This document shows, piece by piece, positions 1-11,532 of a stretch of DNA of 64,000 nucleotides. Source of the stretch: Karalla daura. Taxonomy: Eukaryota; Chordata; Actinopteri; Chaetodontiformes; Leiognathidae. Positions within the stretch are counted from its first letter, which is position 1; the number at the start of each line of letters is the position of its first letter. The stretch spans positions 6,315,809-6,379,808 of the forward strand of contig CM055205.1 in the NCBI GenBank assembly GCA_029224185.1, written 5' to 3'. A program made the translations under genes and the position numbers. The notes below the pieces were generated by a model that worked only from the letters and a program-made list of their open reading frames with translations, did no database searches and had not been told where the DNA came from.

Positions 1-789
1 GATGCGGATGTAATCAACGGATGCATGCTGAGCTAAATGACGGACAATAAATATGAAGAAACGTTATAATAAATAAAACTAAATAATTTTGATCCAAAAT
101 ATTTAATTATGTGTTATATTTACTTGTTTTGAGCTGTATATAATCTTAGAGCATCATTTAATACTGTAAATTCAATGAGAAACCGTAAGGATGAGTTAAA
201 ACAATTCCACTTGTTTCCATTGTCGTTTTCCCAACACAAATGTTAATTTCCTGAAAAACAAAGCAGGCCCTTCAACCGAAGCCAATGAAAGCTGTTATGC
301 TGCTCAAAGAAGCAGAACGATCCCACTGAATTGTCACATTTCCTGCCTTGTTTCATTTTACCAAATGAATTGTCTTCTAGAAACTTTTTGATCAGTTTTC
401 CAGGATGTCAGAGACTCTAGAGAGAGCAGCGGGAGGGAAGGAAGGACAAGTGGCAGAGATAAAGAGACTAAAAAAAACAAAAACAAAACCTGTCCTCGGC
501 TACTTGACAGCACAGATAAGCAGAGATAAATTCAGCTCTGACCTGATGTTGGAACAGATGGATCACTCCAACTCAGAGCAGATAAGCTTGCCTGCCTGAG
601 GTAAAACATTCAGCAACCCAAAGTTTTACGATCTTTCGTACTGAGTTCTTTTTTTTTTTCACTCCGTATCACTATTGAAATCGCCAGAATATTAGACTCG
701 CATGGGAAATATCATTCATTCATTCGTTGTAACGGCTTATAACTGCTGCGACGTCAGTGGCTGTGTCACCTGACAGCCCCTCGCCTGGA

Positions 790-1000
790 GATGGAGGCTG
801 TTTTGACATTTGAACATTTCGACCCAGAGGGGAAACGCTACACAAAGAGGCTATCATTAGCAATTAATGGGCGTGCCAGTGTTTGTTTGTTAATAGCCTC
901 TTCAGAAGGCCAATGGGGCTCACTTACAGTGGATGGGGCTGATAACAAACTGACCCGACCTCCGGCAGGGGTCACTTTGAATCGCTGAAATTGTTCACCG
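790..1000. promoter_or_regulatory. Candidate conserved enhancer block
   Basis: This is a complex, repeat-free segment carrying CATTAGCAATTAATGG (855-870), a homeodomain-type cluster, followed by a forkhead-like TGTTTGTTTGTTAAT (880-894). Such motif density in unique DNA between repeats is typical of vertebrate developmental enhancers. Conservation itself was not tested, so this is an inference from motif content. Confidence 0.3.
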
Positions 1001-1849
1001 CGCTTGCGAAGCTCCTCTGCGTTGTCTTTCTTTTATTTGCCGACTGCGACTAAGAGCCGCCATTAAATACAGTTCCATCATTCCCTGTAGAGAAGGCGAT
1101 GAAAACAGGCGATGTTCAACAAGATTGCTGACTGGAAAAAAAAGGTGAATTCCCACCTCCTCCTCTTTACAGAAAGACTTAGCGGGGGGCTTTTCTCATG
1201 GCTGGGGATCTGATTGTTTTCTAAACGGATTATTAACTCTTTTGTTACAGTAGGGGTCACTTTAATGCTTCTTAGGCCCCATTAGCATTGCTTTAAACAG
1301 CTCACACACACACAGCCACGCACACACACGCAGATTGCTGCGTTCTAGGATTTGCCGTTTCTTGTCTTTGTTGTTCACAGTGGGAGCGGAATGATACCGT
1401 TATAATGCTGTCAAAGACAATACCTCAACTTAAAAGGGGGAGTGTGAGGGAAGGGATGTGTATGCGAGGCTGTGTGAGAGTGGCTGTGTGTGTGTGTGTG
1501 TGGGTTGTGATGAAAAGGTGCCCTTAGGAAGACCAGTAAGCTTAATGCAATAGTGCTGACTTCAATGGATACCTCAAAGAGAGGTGGCATTACACAGTCC
1601 TCTCCAGTGAAAATCCCCTACAAGTCCTTGACTGAGAGCAGGAGCAGCTCAGTCTTCACTTCAGGACTGGCACAGATCTCAAAGTCTAAGGAAATAAGAT
1701 CTGATCGAGGCCGATATTACATATCTACATTTTTGCTTCCTGCTCACCTATTCAAGCAGAAGTCCCAGTCGAATCTCAACACACCCTTGGGAAAATCAAA
1801 GGTACTCAGTGCAGGTCAGAGCATGATGAGGTCTAAGGGCACTGAGGTG

Positions 1850-2210
1850 TTTGCTCTTTGGCTCATATTGACCATATGAATGTGATGCGAGTGGCGGGGG
1901 GCCCCCCGAGACCCTCAGCTCCTGGCTGGGTGCCTCCCCCAGCTTTGAGCTCCCGTTCTGGGGAGAGGGATAAAGAGGGTATCCCTTACAGGCCTGACCT
2001 GCAGCCACCCCCTCTGTTCAGAGCCAGGGGTCGAAGGTCAGATCAATTGGCTCCCTGTAGTCCACTGTCTGCAACAGGGTTTAATCACCTATTAACTGCC
2101 AGCGAGGAGCAGATACTGAGGGGCTGTGTGGTCCTTTCATCCAGCAGTAATTGGAGCTCCTGGTCTAAATAATCCCATGCTCTAATTTTGCTACATCGGG
2201 GCCGTGTTGA
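1850..2210. promoter_or_regulatory. Candidate conserved enhancer block with GC palindrome
   Basis: This unique sequence of about 360 bp has a 14-bp perfect palindrome of six G then six C flanked by C and G (1895-1908), TTAATCACCTATTAACTG (2081-2098) and AGTAATTGG (2146-2154). TAAT cores embedded in otherwise GC-balanced, repeat-free sequence suggest a regulatory element. Both strands stay open for about 100 codons (1858-2172 forward), but the peptides are proline-rich and unrecognised, so coding is not supported. Confidence 0.35.
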
Positions 2211-2651
2211 AGTAGCCATAAACTACAGAGCAGAAACAAACATGAACGATCGCAGTCGATACTGGTCTGTCAATACAATTTTGAGACCAGACAATGTTCA
2301 TTACTGCTGAAATGATGGCACTAAAGATGACATTTTTCAAACACTCTTTTCCCAGAGGACTCAGTGTGTAGATCAGGTGATGCTATACTCATTCCTAGTA
2401 TTGGTGGGTTGCTCCTGTCTATGTGTTCAGATTTTGCCCAAAGTCTTTGCTGTTTGCCAACTGCAAATGGCTTTGTACATGAACCTCAAACAGTGCAGTT
2501 AGTAAAAGTCAAGTTCCCCCCAAAAAATAAATTTTCACGCGAAGTAAAACAAAGTAAGGTTTACATTTTTTCTTTTCAATGCAATGTTGCAATGTGAATT
2601 TGTGTTTGGATGTTTTTTTTTTCTGTCCACATTGTAAGAGTAAGAGTGATT

Positions 2652-2680
2652 AGTGTGTGTGTGTATGTGTGTGCGCGCAC
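2652..2680. repeat. Short TG/CG microsatellite
   Basis: Interrupted TG dinucleotides ending in GCGCGC. The alternating purine-pyrimidine sequence could favour Z-DNA. It lies about 100 bp before the long AT array. Confidence 0.8.
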
Positions 2681-2780
2681 TGTGATTGACTGGTGACATG
2701 TCAAAAGGGTATTTAGTGTATCTCACCCTTTAGCCATTGAGGTAGTAGCCTGCAGAACCATGTGAAACAGGTTGGGTTAA

Positions 2781-2945
<165 letters not shown>

Positions 2946-2990
2946 GGGATAATATTATTAATATTATTATTAATATTATATTATTAACAA

Positions 2991-5400
2991 CACTGTCCAT
3001 TCTGAAAAGTGTTGTCTTTGTGTATAAATACACAAATACTGTGTATTTACTGCATAAAGGCACAGTATTTCTGGAGTGTTTCATTTGCATTTTTTTCTGT
3101 TGCTGGAGTTTTTTTTAAATCTCTTTGTACCTTAACTGTTTGTGGTGGTACTTTTCAGACACGTTCATGTTAAACCAAAACTGGTTTAACCGTGAATTAC
3201 CGATCCCAAAATTGTCCAGCAGTGAGTAATCAGGATTAGCAACTGTAAAGAAAATACTGAATTTCAGACTGACAATGGTAATACTCATACTTCGATACTT
3301 CATTGGGAGGCACAGTGGATTAAAGAATAGCACTGCTGTGTGTCCTGTGATCGCCTGGAGACCCCCAGTGACACTCTAGGATACAAAATAGGTACGATGG
3401 ATGGATGGATCATGTCTCTATATGTTGCCCAACGGTGCTGTATATCAAAAATATCAAAAAGCGAAAATATCAAAAGTGCAGTATTTTCAGTGAATTGCAA
3501 ATATTATGTCAAATATATCATATGAATCCTGTTCCACCTTGATTCCGATGAATAGAAAAGAAAAACTCTTTGATGTAACAAAAAAGGAAGGAGCCTCAGG
3601 ATAGATCCCCCTGCAATAGATGCCATAATCTTACTATTGTTGCAGAAGTAACAATGGTTAGATTGCGCTACAGAGGAGCACAATGAGAATATTTGAGAGT
3701 AGTTCCTAGTGGCAGCACTGGTGCAGCCAACACCACTCAGCCTCCTTTCTCTCATCACCTACACCAACACAGCCATGCATGGACAACTACCTACCTATGC
3801 AGATTCAATCAAATGATTTCGACAGCCCAGCACAGGGACGATCCACTCTGCTCTGAAATCGATTATCAGCAAACTATCTATGAGTTGTGCATTGAGTTGG
3901 ATACACCTTCAGTATGCACATGATTTTATATCGTTGATGGAAATATTTGCACACTTTCCCAGTAAAACTGGAGAACAGTAAAGCAAACAGATACATGAAC
4001 TTGAACTACGAGTGTATGTTTTGCTTTTCTTTTTCTTTCTTTCCTTTCTTCTGACTCTCGGGCTTTGACCATGAGCCGTTTGGGTGTGCTTCCTGTTCTT
4101 AAGCTCTATCAACTTCCTCCTAAACCCTGCACTCGCTCCAAACACCTCCACCCTGCAACAAGATTGGTCTGAAACCTCCAGAGAAATCTCACTGTGGGTT
4201 AACTGTTGGCCGCACATGAAGCCAGAAACTCCCTGCATTGTATAAGCAAAAAAGCTCAAGTTCTAAAACTGTGAACTTATAAGATGATAAAATGAGATGG
4301 AATTCGTTGACCCATGGGGGAGAAATGGAGAAACTGCAGCAGAAATCCAACCAGCTCAGACAAGAATGTAAATAAACAGTGGTGAAGCAGTTTCTGCAAC
4401 ATTTCATATGAATAAATGTTTGTTTGCAAATAATATAATTCAGCTTATACCCAGTTTATGAATCTTTGAATTGGCTAATCTAAACACCTGGTGTCTGCTA
4501 GGGCTTTTCTGGATGAAATCTCCTGGCACACAGGAGGTGATGGCTTTACTTGTTTGTTTGAAATAAATAGAGGAAGAAGAGCCGGGAAATCAGCATTAGC
4601 AGTGATAGCCACCACCGCTAATCAGATCTGCAAACCTGCACCAAATCTGCTATTTAAGTGAAATACACCGGGGCTTTTGATTGACAAATACTTTCGTGGA
4701 AGTGTCGTACAAAAAAACTTTGACCTCAAACTGTGGGCACCAACAGTTGAAACGGATCTGCAAAAGAAAACCCTCATCACTGCCAATTAAGGTGGGAATA
4801 CTGTACATAAATGAAGCTCAAGACTATACAGTGACTCAGTATGGATGTACAGAGTGAAGCCCAACAGAAGGCCAGACTGTCACATATCTGTGCAAAGACT
4901 CAATAACAGAGAGTCTGTCTTGCTGCTGTCTGTCAAGCCTTTGAGAAGCAACAGTGGAGGTGGGGAGCGTACATTCCTCACAGCGGCTCCATGCAGCTTG
5001 GCCAATTAGCAGCTGAGTGGTTTGTTTAAGTCCAAGTGATGATGAGATGTTGTGCTGGGAGGCAGCCCAGTTCATTAAGCACACTGTTGTCTCCGGTTTA
5101 CTCAGCTTGCCGGCTTTAACAGCCTCTCAGTGCTTGTTTACCCGCCGCAAATATGACAGACTGTATGTCAATTTGACCGTCTGTTTGTGTGAGTGTGCAC
5201 GTGTGGAGGTGATGGAGGAGGTGGAGGAGGTGGTGGAGTTTGTGAGCCCGTGTGTGCGTGCATGTGGGGGAGCGTCTGCGATTTAGGGTGCTGTATGTAC
5301 AGGGGGTGGACACAGTAACACCTGTGCGATATATACAATTGCGTATGAAGAAGTCCTCAAAAATTACCATCAGGTTGAGCCAACACCTGTCTGACTCTGT
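2991..5400. other. Gene-free AT-rich stretch
   Basis: There is no recognisable exon or RNA gene. It contains one short SINE-like copy (3304-3411), a purine-biased GGA/GGT stretch (5203-5240) and an A-run at 5401-5414 just beyond the end. The part around 4555-4710 has CATTAGCAGTGATAGCC-like homeodomain motifs and may be regulatory, but this is weak. Confidence 0.55.
3304..3411 (+). mobile_element. Truncated fish SINE-like element with GATG tail
   Basis: The start (GGAGGCACAGTGGATTAA) matches the head of the tRNA-like dispersed repeat seen elsewhere in the window. The end carries CCTGTGAT, CCCCAGTGAC and a (GATG)3-4 tail. The middle module with CCTCCCACAGTCC is absent, so it is an internally deleted copy. 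GATG-type tails are known for RTE-clade LINEs such as Rex3 and for SINEs that borrow such tails; which one mobilised this family is not shown here. Confidence 0.6.
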
Positions 5401-6469
5401 CAAAAAAAAAAAAAATTAAACTTTGCAAAAGTAGCAGTGACTGCAGGGCTGTCATGTCGGTTAGCGCAATACTTTTGATTGCGTATGGATCTATCTTATT
5501 GTGCTTTGGCGAAATGTGACACTAATGCGTCTTGACTGTGGCTGGATCATTCAATTGGACTATTTTCATGCCAGATAAATAAATACCAAGTGTTTTCTCC
5601 AGTATGCTATTTTTGTTGCTTTTGAGACAGAACATAGCGACCTTATTGCCAGGAAAGAACATCAATATTGGACAATTCCGCGATTATGCAAATTTCCACT
5701 ATTTTTAAAATCGCTTCCTCCAAAAATATCCATGCACGGTAACTATGGTACGTTGGGAAACGTAAGTGATTAATAGTGATAAACTGTGGTTTCAGTAAGC
5801 AAGAAAAGCTTTAGTCTGAAGGGACTTTTTCTAACATGTAATTTAAATAATGCAAATCATATAAAGTAAAAATGTATCACAGCGTCAAACTGAGCATAAT
5901 GAAAGACAGACTAGACAAAAGATCCAGCCAAGTCAAGAATGGAGAGCTATGAAAATGCTTGGATACAAAAGCACATATTTAAGAGCATTTTGTTACTCTT
6001 TCAAGAAATGTATTATATCTAATTTGGGAAGATGACTGCAGAAGGTTAAGGCCAACATAGCTCCTCTATAAGTAGAAAAAGCAAATCAGGAATGTAATGG
6101 CAGTCAGTCAGGCAGGGCCATATGTGCAATCAAAAGGATCTGGTGTTGTATTTTGAGTTTTACTGACACGCACTCTTTTATTCCCCAGGAATGGCTGCAA
6201 GTTGTCATCACAGTTGGTAGTCAGGAAACCAGAGTTCTCAGACGGAATATTCTCCCTGTAACATGTCTTTCTTTGACACTAAATATTTAAACTCTCTTCT
6301 AAACTGTGATACACATCTAAACTTAACTGCACATTTTCAAAAAGCCTCCTCTCTCCCCGGCTTCAATTTGAAGGCTAAGCTAACTATCTCGTGACTTGGT
6401 CAAACACATATATCTGTTTTCTTAACCCTTTCTTAATTGAATCTTTTTTTTGTGTTGTCATGAGTGTCT

Positions 6470-6733
6470 GCCGGAGCCCATACCAGTGCACAGAGGGCAA
6501 AGGCAGGGTAAACATCTTGGACAGGTCACCAGTCATTGCAGGGCACACACATCACACACCGTCCACTCTCACACTCAAACCAAGGGGCAATCGAGAGTCT
6601 CCGAATGGCTGCAAATGGAGAAACGTGAGTACCCATATAAAGCCCATGCAGACTTGAGGAGAACATGTGAACTCGGCAGAGAAATGTCGAAGGGTCGCCA
6701 GCCAGGTCCCACCTGCAGTGAGGCACTCGTTAA
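6470..6733 (-). mobile_element. Fish SINE-like element, reverse orientation
   Basis: Read on the minus strand, this diverged copy follows the family order: a tRNA-like head near 6733 (CCTCACTGCAGG, then GGGACCTGGC), TTCACATGTTCTCCTC, a GGTACTCACGTTTCTCC segment, GAGTGTGAGAGTGG, and GGTGACCTGTCCAAGATG towards the tail. The GATG tail itself is lost. Divergence is substantial, so the insertion is old. Confidence 0.7.
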
Positions 6734-7446
6734 ATACACTCTTCATGCATATCCTATCATCTCATCTCATAATATCATAATAACTGTGTCATCTGCAACT
6801 TGATAAACTTAACATTTATTGCCTGTGCAAAGAACACAACATGCGTGAGAGCGTGTCTTATACATAAATCCAGATTTTATTATACAAGCCTGTATAAGCC
6901 TATAAGTGGATTTATTTTCTCTATTTACTATCTGTCATTCCACATAAGTACTCAACATTCATCCAGCGCGTGCAGCCATTCAGCCCAGCTCAATACCAGC
7001 TAGTCCAATAATGACTCCTAATCAATGTGACTAATGTCTCTTTTCAGCACTTGGATAAATATTAGTCCAATAGCAGTAGTTAAAGTGCAATTATACCTCC
7101 CCTCAGCCCTTTGTTTTCTCATTCAACACTGTGTACCAGCCACGCCAAATAAGCTACACTATAAGACCAGAGGATGTTGACCTAAAGAGACCCGAGCCCG
7201 CTCTACTTTTACTGGTAAAACAGAGACGGCAATCGCCCGCTTTGCGCTGCGCAACACTTACGCTCTTTCTCTGCAGAGACAAAGAGCGATTATGACTGAC
7301 GGAGAGGAAGAGGAGAGTCTGGCCGATTCCATTTTTCAACCCCTCCTCCTCCCTCCCTGTTAAATTTTTCGGAGGGCGGTTTATTCAAGATGTCACAGCT
7401 GCATGCATCTCAGTCAGAGCGTTCAAGAGGGTCACGGCTTTGTGAC

Positions 7447-7493
7447 TGTGTGTATGTGTGCGAGTGTGTATGTGTGTGTGTGTGTGTGTGTGT
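7447..7493. repeat. (TG)n microsatellite, interrupted
   Basis: TG dinucleotides with TA and CGAG interruptions, followed by a pure stretch of about 12 TG units. Confidence 0.9.
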
Positions 7494-8866
7494 CAGAGCA
7501 ATCCTTAAGACCGTAATGCAGTGGGCGATGACAGATCACTTCATTCACACAAGATGAGGGCAATTACTTCAACCATGACAGATTGCCTCAGCAGAACTGA
7601 GTTTAGGATAAAACCTCTCTCACTCTCTCCCTCGCGCGCTCTTTTTTCCTCCCTCTCTCTTTATATCTCGCTCACCCCTCGTCCTCCCCCCATTCAATAA
7701 GGAATCTTGTGGTTTTCCCAGCTAATGACTTCCTCCTCACTGTTACACTATTGTGTGCGTGCGTGTGTGTTTTTGTGTGTGAGTGTATGAGCAGGGGGTG
7801 ACAGTACCATCTGTCTGGCTGCTGTAGCCCTTGCCCCTGCCCAGCTGGTGGGCACTGAGTAATGGGAGAGGACTTCCTCATCTCGCCCCCCTGAGACACG
7901 GGCATTAGTATGCAACACCTACTGTCAGAGCCAGCCAGAGAATAAGAGACAGAGACACAGAGGGGATTTTTTTTTCTTCTCCTCCGTTTGAGCATTGAAA
8001 CCTGAGCAACTCGCCGTGTCAAGTGATGAACACTGAATGCTCTGACTCTTGAAAAATTGGCACATGCAGCAACAATTTCTCTGTGTGTGTCTGCCTGCGA
8101 GTGACGCTGTGATGAATGTAAATGAGCTTATACCAAACCGCTGGATTACTTATTGAACTGGAGGTGGGGTAGAGGAAGGAGAGGCGTCGTGTGAGACAAG
8201 TTAACAACAAAAACATGTGTAACTTTTAAATATTGCAGGGCTCAGACGAACGCCGCATACGCCTCAATGTGAAATTGTTTACTCACCAATTTTTCCAAAC
8301 AATCAATCAAGTAATTGAGCGTTTGTTTCCAGCACAATCACCGGGATAAATATTTGCCTTTCACGGAAAATTGAAACTTTTTGCTTCTTCATGCTCAGAC
8401 CTTATCCGTGTTTCCGTTTCACTTAATTCAGGTCTGGTTTAGGTTTAGTATACCTCTTGTCTATGATGCTTGTGTCGACACAAACGGAGCTGGAAAATAC
8501 TCCTATGTTTCATGCCCCGTTTTGTTGTTTTGTTCCATTGGTTGTTAGGTGTCTCACTTAGCTGTCACGCCACCCCACCCTCCTCATCCTGACAGAATCA
8601 GGGAAATGTAACCCAGTAATCCAGCCTACATCACTCTGATCATTAGTAGAGAAACTTTAAGATGGTATAAAACATGCAATTGTTATTACATGTTAATGTG
8701 CTCTGGTGTCAGTTCAGCAAAATAAAATAACTTTGAGAATCAGAATAGTTTAGATCTAAGAACCAGACTTTTACTTGTTGCATTTGAAGCTATGAATGGT
8801 AAATTGACAATAGATCAAGTATGAGCGAGCACAGATCTGATTGAAAAATCAATGGGTGCCTCCTCT

Positions 8867-8982
8867 GCCCATTCTGCACCCTTCCGCCAAATTTCATGGA
8901 AATCAGTTGAGTAGTTTTTGCGTAATCCTGTTAACTAACAGACAGACGCACGAAAACATGACCTCTCTGGTGGAGGCAGAAA
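8867..8982 (+). repeat. Dispersed repeat fragment with conserved 3' module
   Basis: The segment includes CCAAATTTCATGGAAATCAG, then TTGAGTAGTTTTTGCGTAAT, CCTGTTAACTAACAGACAGA and a GGTGGAGGCAGA end. I recognise this wording as a module that recurs many times in fish genomes, usually ending in 'cctccttggcggaggt'. The family name is not certain to me, and it may be a LINE 3' end or a non-autonomous relative. No coding capacity remains. Confidence 0.6.
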
Positions 8983-9584
8983 AGTAAATGAGTAACACTT
9001 TCCACCCCCATAACAACAGTCGCGGTTGCTGCCTGTGAGCGTTCCCGGCGGCTCCAGAGTGTCAGGGTCGTGGCGGGAATCTCCTTGTCTGAAAGTACGG
9101 CGATGCGGTGCTTCGAGGCACCGTGCTGCAGATACAGCAGAAATAGAAAAGGCGGAGGAAAAGAGTTGGAATTAAACATGTTTGTTTGGCATTCGACGGG
9201 AGCCGTCCTGAATTAGACTCCTCCAACATGGCTGATTAATGATGTCGCTTTATCTCCATGCTGGCTTCAGGCTCTGGGTTGGATCTGCAGCACGTTGGCC
9301 CACAGAGTGTGATACTATCCCTCACAGTGGCTTTCTAAATCTATCTCTCTCTCTGTTTCGGTTTCCGCTCCTCACACGGCGTCCAGCTTTCCCTCTCTCT
9401 CCCCTGTCCCCCTTTTTGTCAGGGTGTCTCTCTCTCTCCTCTCTCGCTAACCCCCTCTCTCTCCCCAGCTCTGTTTCTTTCTCTTTTCAAGCATGGAATC
9501 ATTTAATTATCGCCTATAGCTTTTTTGGCAGGCTGTTGAATGCCCACCTCTCAAAGCCTGGAGGAAACAATTTACCCTGGGATA

Positions 9585-9585
<1 letters not shown>

Positions 9586-9649
<64 letters not shown>
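9586..9649. repeat. Pure (CA)32 microsatellite
   Basis: Sixty-four bases of uninterrupted CA dinucleotide. Uninterrupted length of this kind is usually highly polymorphic. Confidence 0.98.
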
Positions 9650-9652
<3 letters not shown>

Positions 9653-9859
9653 GCTTCAAGGAGGGTATTTATTACAGCAGGTCCATCCGCAGTTCACAGA
9701 AATCCATCACCAATTCCAGATTGAAGAAACATTTGCAGGGAAAAAAAAGATATTAGTCAGACCAAAAAATATTTTGGCTTTTCTTGGATCCTGTAACATT
9801 TTTGCATATGTCCTGAATGAATTTTCTCAAAGATAAGTGTTGTGTTAAAGGTAACAATT

Positions 9860-9950
9860 TGTGTGTGTGTGTGTGTGTGTGCGCGTGTGTGTGTATGTGT
9901 GTGTATGTGTGTGTGTGTGTGTGTGTGTATGTGTGTGTGTGTGTGTGTGG
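9860..9950. repeat. (TG)n microsatellite, compound
   Basis: About 90 bp of TG with GCGC and TA interruptions. It lies only about 210 bp from the CA array at 9586 and in the opposite phase, so the two could pair as an inverted repeat. Confidence 0.97.
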
Positions 9951-10058
9951 GACTACTGCCTGTGTGAGGTAATGATTAAATGTCGTAAAGCATTTAGAGC
10001 GCTTAACTCCCTATTATAGGAGCAGTAGGAGGTGATTCATTTAGGACTCTCGCCTACT

Positions 10059-10128
10059 TGTGTGTGTGTGTGTGTGTGTGCGTGTTTGTGTGTTTGAGAG
10101 AGAGCGAGAGTGTGTGAGTGTGTGTGTC
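10059..10128. repeat. (TG)n/(GA)n compound microsatellite
   Basis: TG units, then a short GAGAGAGCGAGAG stretch, then TG units again. Confidence 0.95.
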
Positions 10129-10399
10129 AATTGCACTCCTATGGGATGAGGAGTCCCATCCCTATAGAGCCGAGGAAGGCGAACAAAACACAGCAAGTTA
10201 AAGAAAGGATGTAAGACAGGAGAAGAGGGTAAAACAAGCGGGAACCATTGAGAGGAAATTAATGGCCCATCTCATATTGTCAGCATTGTTATTGTGTGAG
10301 GGGCTCTAGAAGGAGGGGAACCCTTTAAAATGATGTCTGTTGAGAAAAAGAGCACTAAAAATGAAGACAAGGCAAAGAGCGGGATGAAAGGCGAGGGCT

Positions 10400-10600
10400 G
10401 TAAATTTTCGACAGGGCTCTCAGTTCATTACAGGGTGATCAGAGATGAAGCGGGGCCAGACAAAGGGCCTCAGTGTTGTAAGCCAGCTACGTCAGTGTTC
10501 CACCGGGGTCAGCTCTTTAACTCACGGGCAATGAATAACTGGGCTTTCAGCCGGGACAATGGCAGGCCAGCTTTCCCCAGCTCCGGGTAGGACCTGCCTA
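10400..10600. promoter_or_regulatory. Candidate conserved non-coding block
   Basis: Repeat-free, GC-balanced sequence between two TG arrays, with CAATGAATAACTGGG and CTACGTCAG (CRE-like half site). The reading frame at 10330-10590 is open for 86 codons but unrecognised. The call rests only on sequence complexity and position, so it is weak. Confidence 0.2.
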
Positions 10601-10699
10601 TTGTCGAGGAGTTGAACCGGGGAAGTCACCAATCTGTAGGAACGCTGAGAAGTTAAAAGAGACGACGAATGAGTCGAGGAAGAGAGCCGCACAGATATA

Positions 10700-10700
<1 letters not shown>

Positions 10701-10752
<52 letters not shown>
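10701..10752. repeat. Pure (TG)26 microsatellite
   Basis: Fifty-two bases of uninterrupted TG. Confidence 0.98.
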
Positions 10753-10754
<2 letters not shown>

Positions 10755-10853
10755 TGTGAGCAAACCTGGAGGTCAACAGTACTCCATCATCACTATGCCA
10801 TTAAAGATTAAAGTGCGCGGGGCACATGGGGCACAGAAGAATTTGCTGGCCTC

Positions 10854-10870
10854 TGTGTGTGTGTGTGCGC

Positions 10871-10906
<36 letters not shown>
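10854..10906. repeat. (TG)n microsatellite with GCGCGC core
   Basis: TG units interrupted once by GCGCGC. It lies about 100 bp downstream of the (TG)26 array. Confidence 0.97.
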
Positions 10907-10907
<1 letters not shown>

Positions 10908-11277
10908 TATGTGCACGTAGTGGTTTCTTTTTCAGGTAGCTGCTCAGAATCTGGACAGAAACAATCCAAGAAAAGCACACCCTCTGGGCCAGTTAGCGAC
11001 TGCTCTCTGAGCTACGGCTGCCCCTGCAGTAGCAAGATCACAAACCTCAAGAGCTTTTTTTTTCTGCTCACAGCGAGGTACAGTAAGTCATTGTTGGTAT
11101 GGTATGTACAAGGGATCTTTAAGGGACAGATGGAGAGCCGTGCTCGGTGTTAATCTGCTCGTTTGGTCGAATGTGAGCATTACCAGATACATTAGTTCGG
11201 TGTGCATCGGCGCTATTTTTGTCAAGTCTTTTCTTGGCATTTTCAATCTACAGCTGTTGCCAGTTTTGTTATGCACG

Positions 11278-11291
11278 GTTACCATGGGAAC
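11278..11291. promoter_or_regulatory. RFX X-box-like palindrome
   Basis: The sequence GTTACCATGGGAAC is one base off a full RFX-type inverted repeat (GTTRCCATGGYAAC). RFX proteins bind such X-boxes in ciliary and neural genes. Occupancy is not shown by sequence. Confidence 0.4.
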
Positions 11292-11401
11292 AGCTGTCGC
11301 TCTTGTTGATCGAGAGGGTAATTGAAAAAGAACAGTTCACAGTTCAAAAGATATATGCTTTAAGTCCCGTTTTCATAATTAGAATATACTGTTGTCCATC
11401 A

Positions 11402-11532
11402 GTGAAATGGATGAATGGTTAGTAGTGTCACCTCACAGCAGGAAGGACCTGGGTTCCTCTCCTGAAGATTGCTGTGTTCTCCCCATGCCTGCCTGAGTTT
11501 ATCTGAGTTTCCTCCCACAGTCCAAAAATGCA
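11402..11532 (+). mobile_element. 5' half of fish SINE-like element
   Basis: The order is TGGTTAGTAGTGTCACCTCA (box A-like), CAGCAGGAAGGACCTGGGTT, CTCCCCATGCCTGCCTGAG and GTTTCCTCCCACAGTCC. The 3' half and GATG tail are missing after 11532. The box B position reads GGGTTCCTCTCC, so it is degraded. Confidence 0.75.

Larger units (their letters stand above)
1..2640. other. Gene-free stretch, mostly single-copy
   Basis: No exon is recognisable here. The first 700 bases are AT-rich with no obvious repeat family. Two blocks (about 790-1000 and 1850-2210) look enhancer-like and are listed separately. Short CA/TG runs occur at 1302-1330 and 1485-1502. The open frames present are under 110 codons and resemble no protein family I know. 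Confidence 0.6.
5415..8865. other. Gene-free AT-rich stretch
   Basis: No exon is recognised. It contains a reverse-orientation SINE-like copy (6470-6733) and an interrupted TG microsatellite (7447-7493). Pyrimidine-rich sequence occurs at 7615-7690. The remainder, for example 5460-6400 and 8220-8860, is ordinary AT-rich sequence in which I see no structure. Confidence 0.55.
8983..11400. other. Gene-free stretch rich in CA/TG arrays
   Basis: This holds five CA/TG arrays (listed separately), a pyrimidine-rich tract at 9340-9480, and repeat-free sequence at 9185-9310 and 10400-10600 that could be regulatory. An RFX-like palindrome lies at 11278-11291. No exon is recognised. The 161-codon forward frame at 9239-9724 consists of pyrimidine-rich and CA-repeat translation. 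Confidence 0.55.

Noticed and set aside
2738..2755. let-7-like TGAGGTAGTAG
   Set aside because: Only 11 bases match and the flanks do not supply the complementary arm of a precursor hairpin.
9239..9724. 161-codon plus-strand frame
   Set aside because: Translation of a pyrimidine-rich tract followed by the (CA)32 array.
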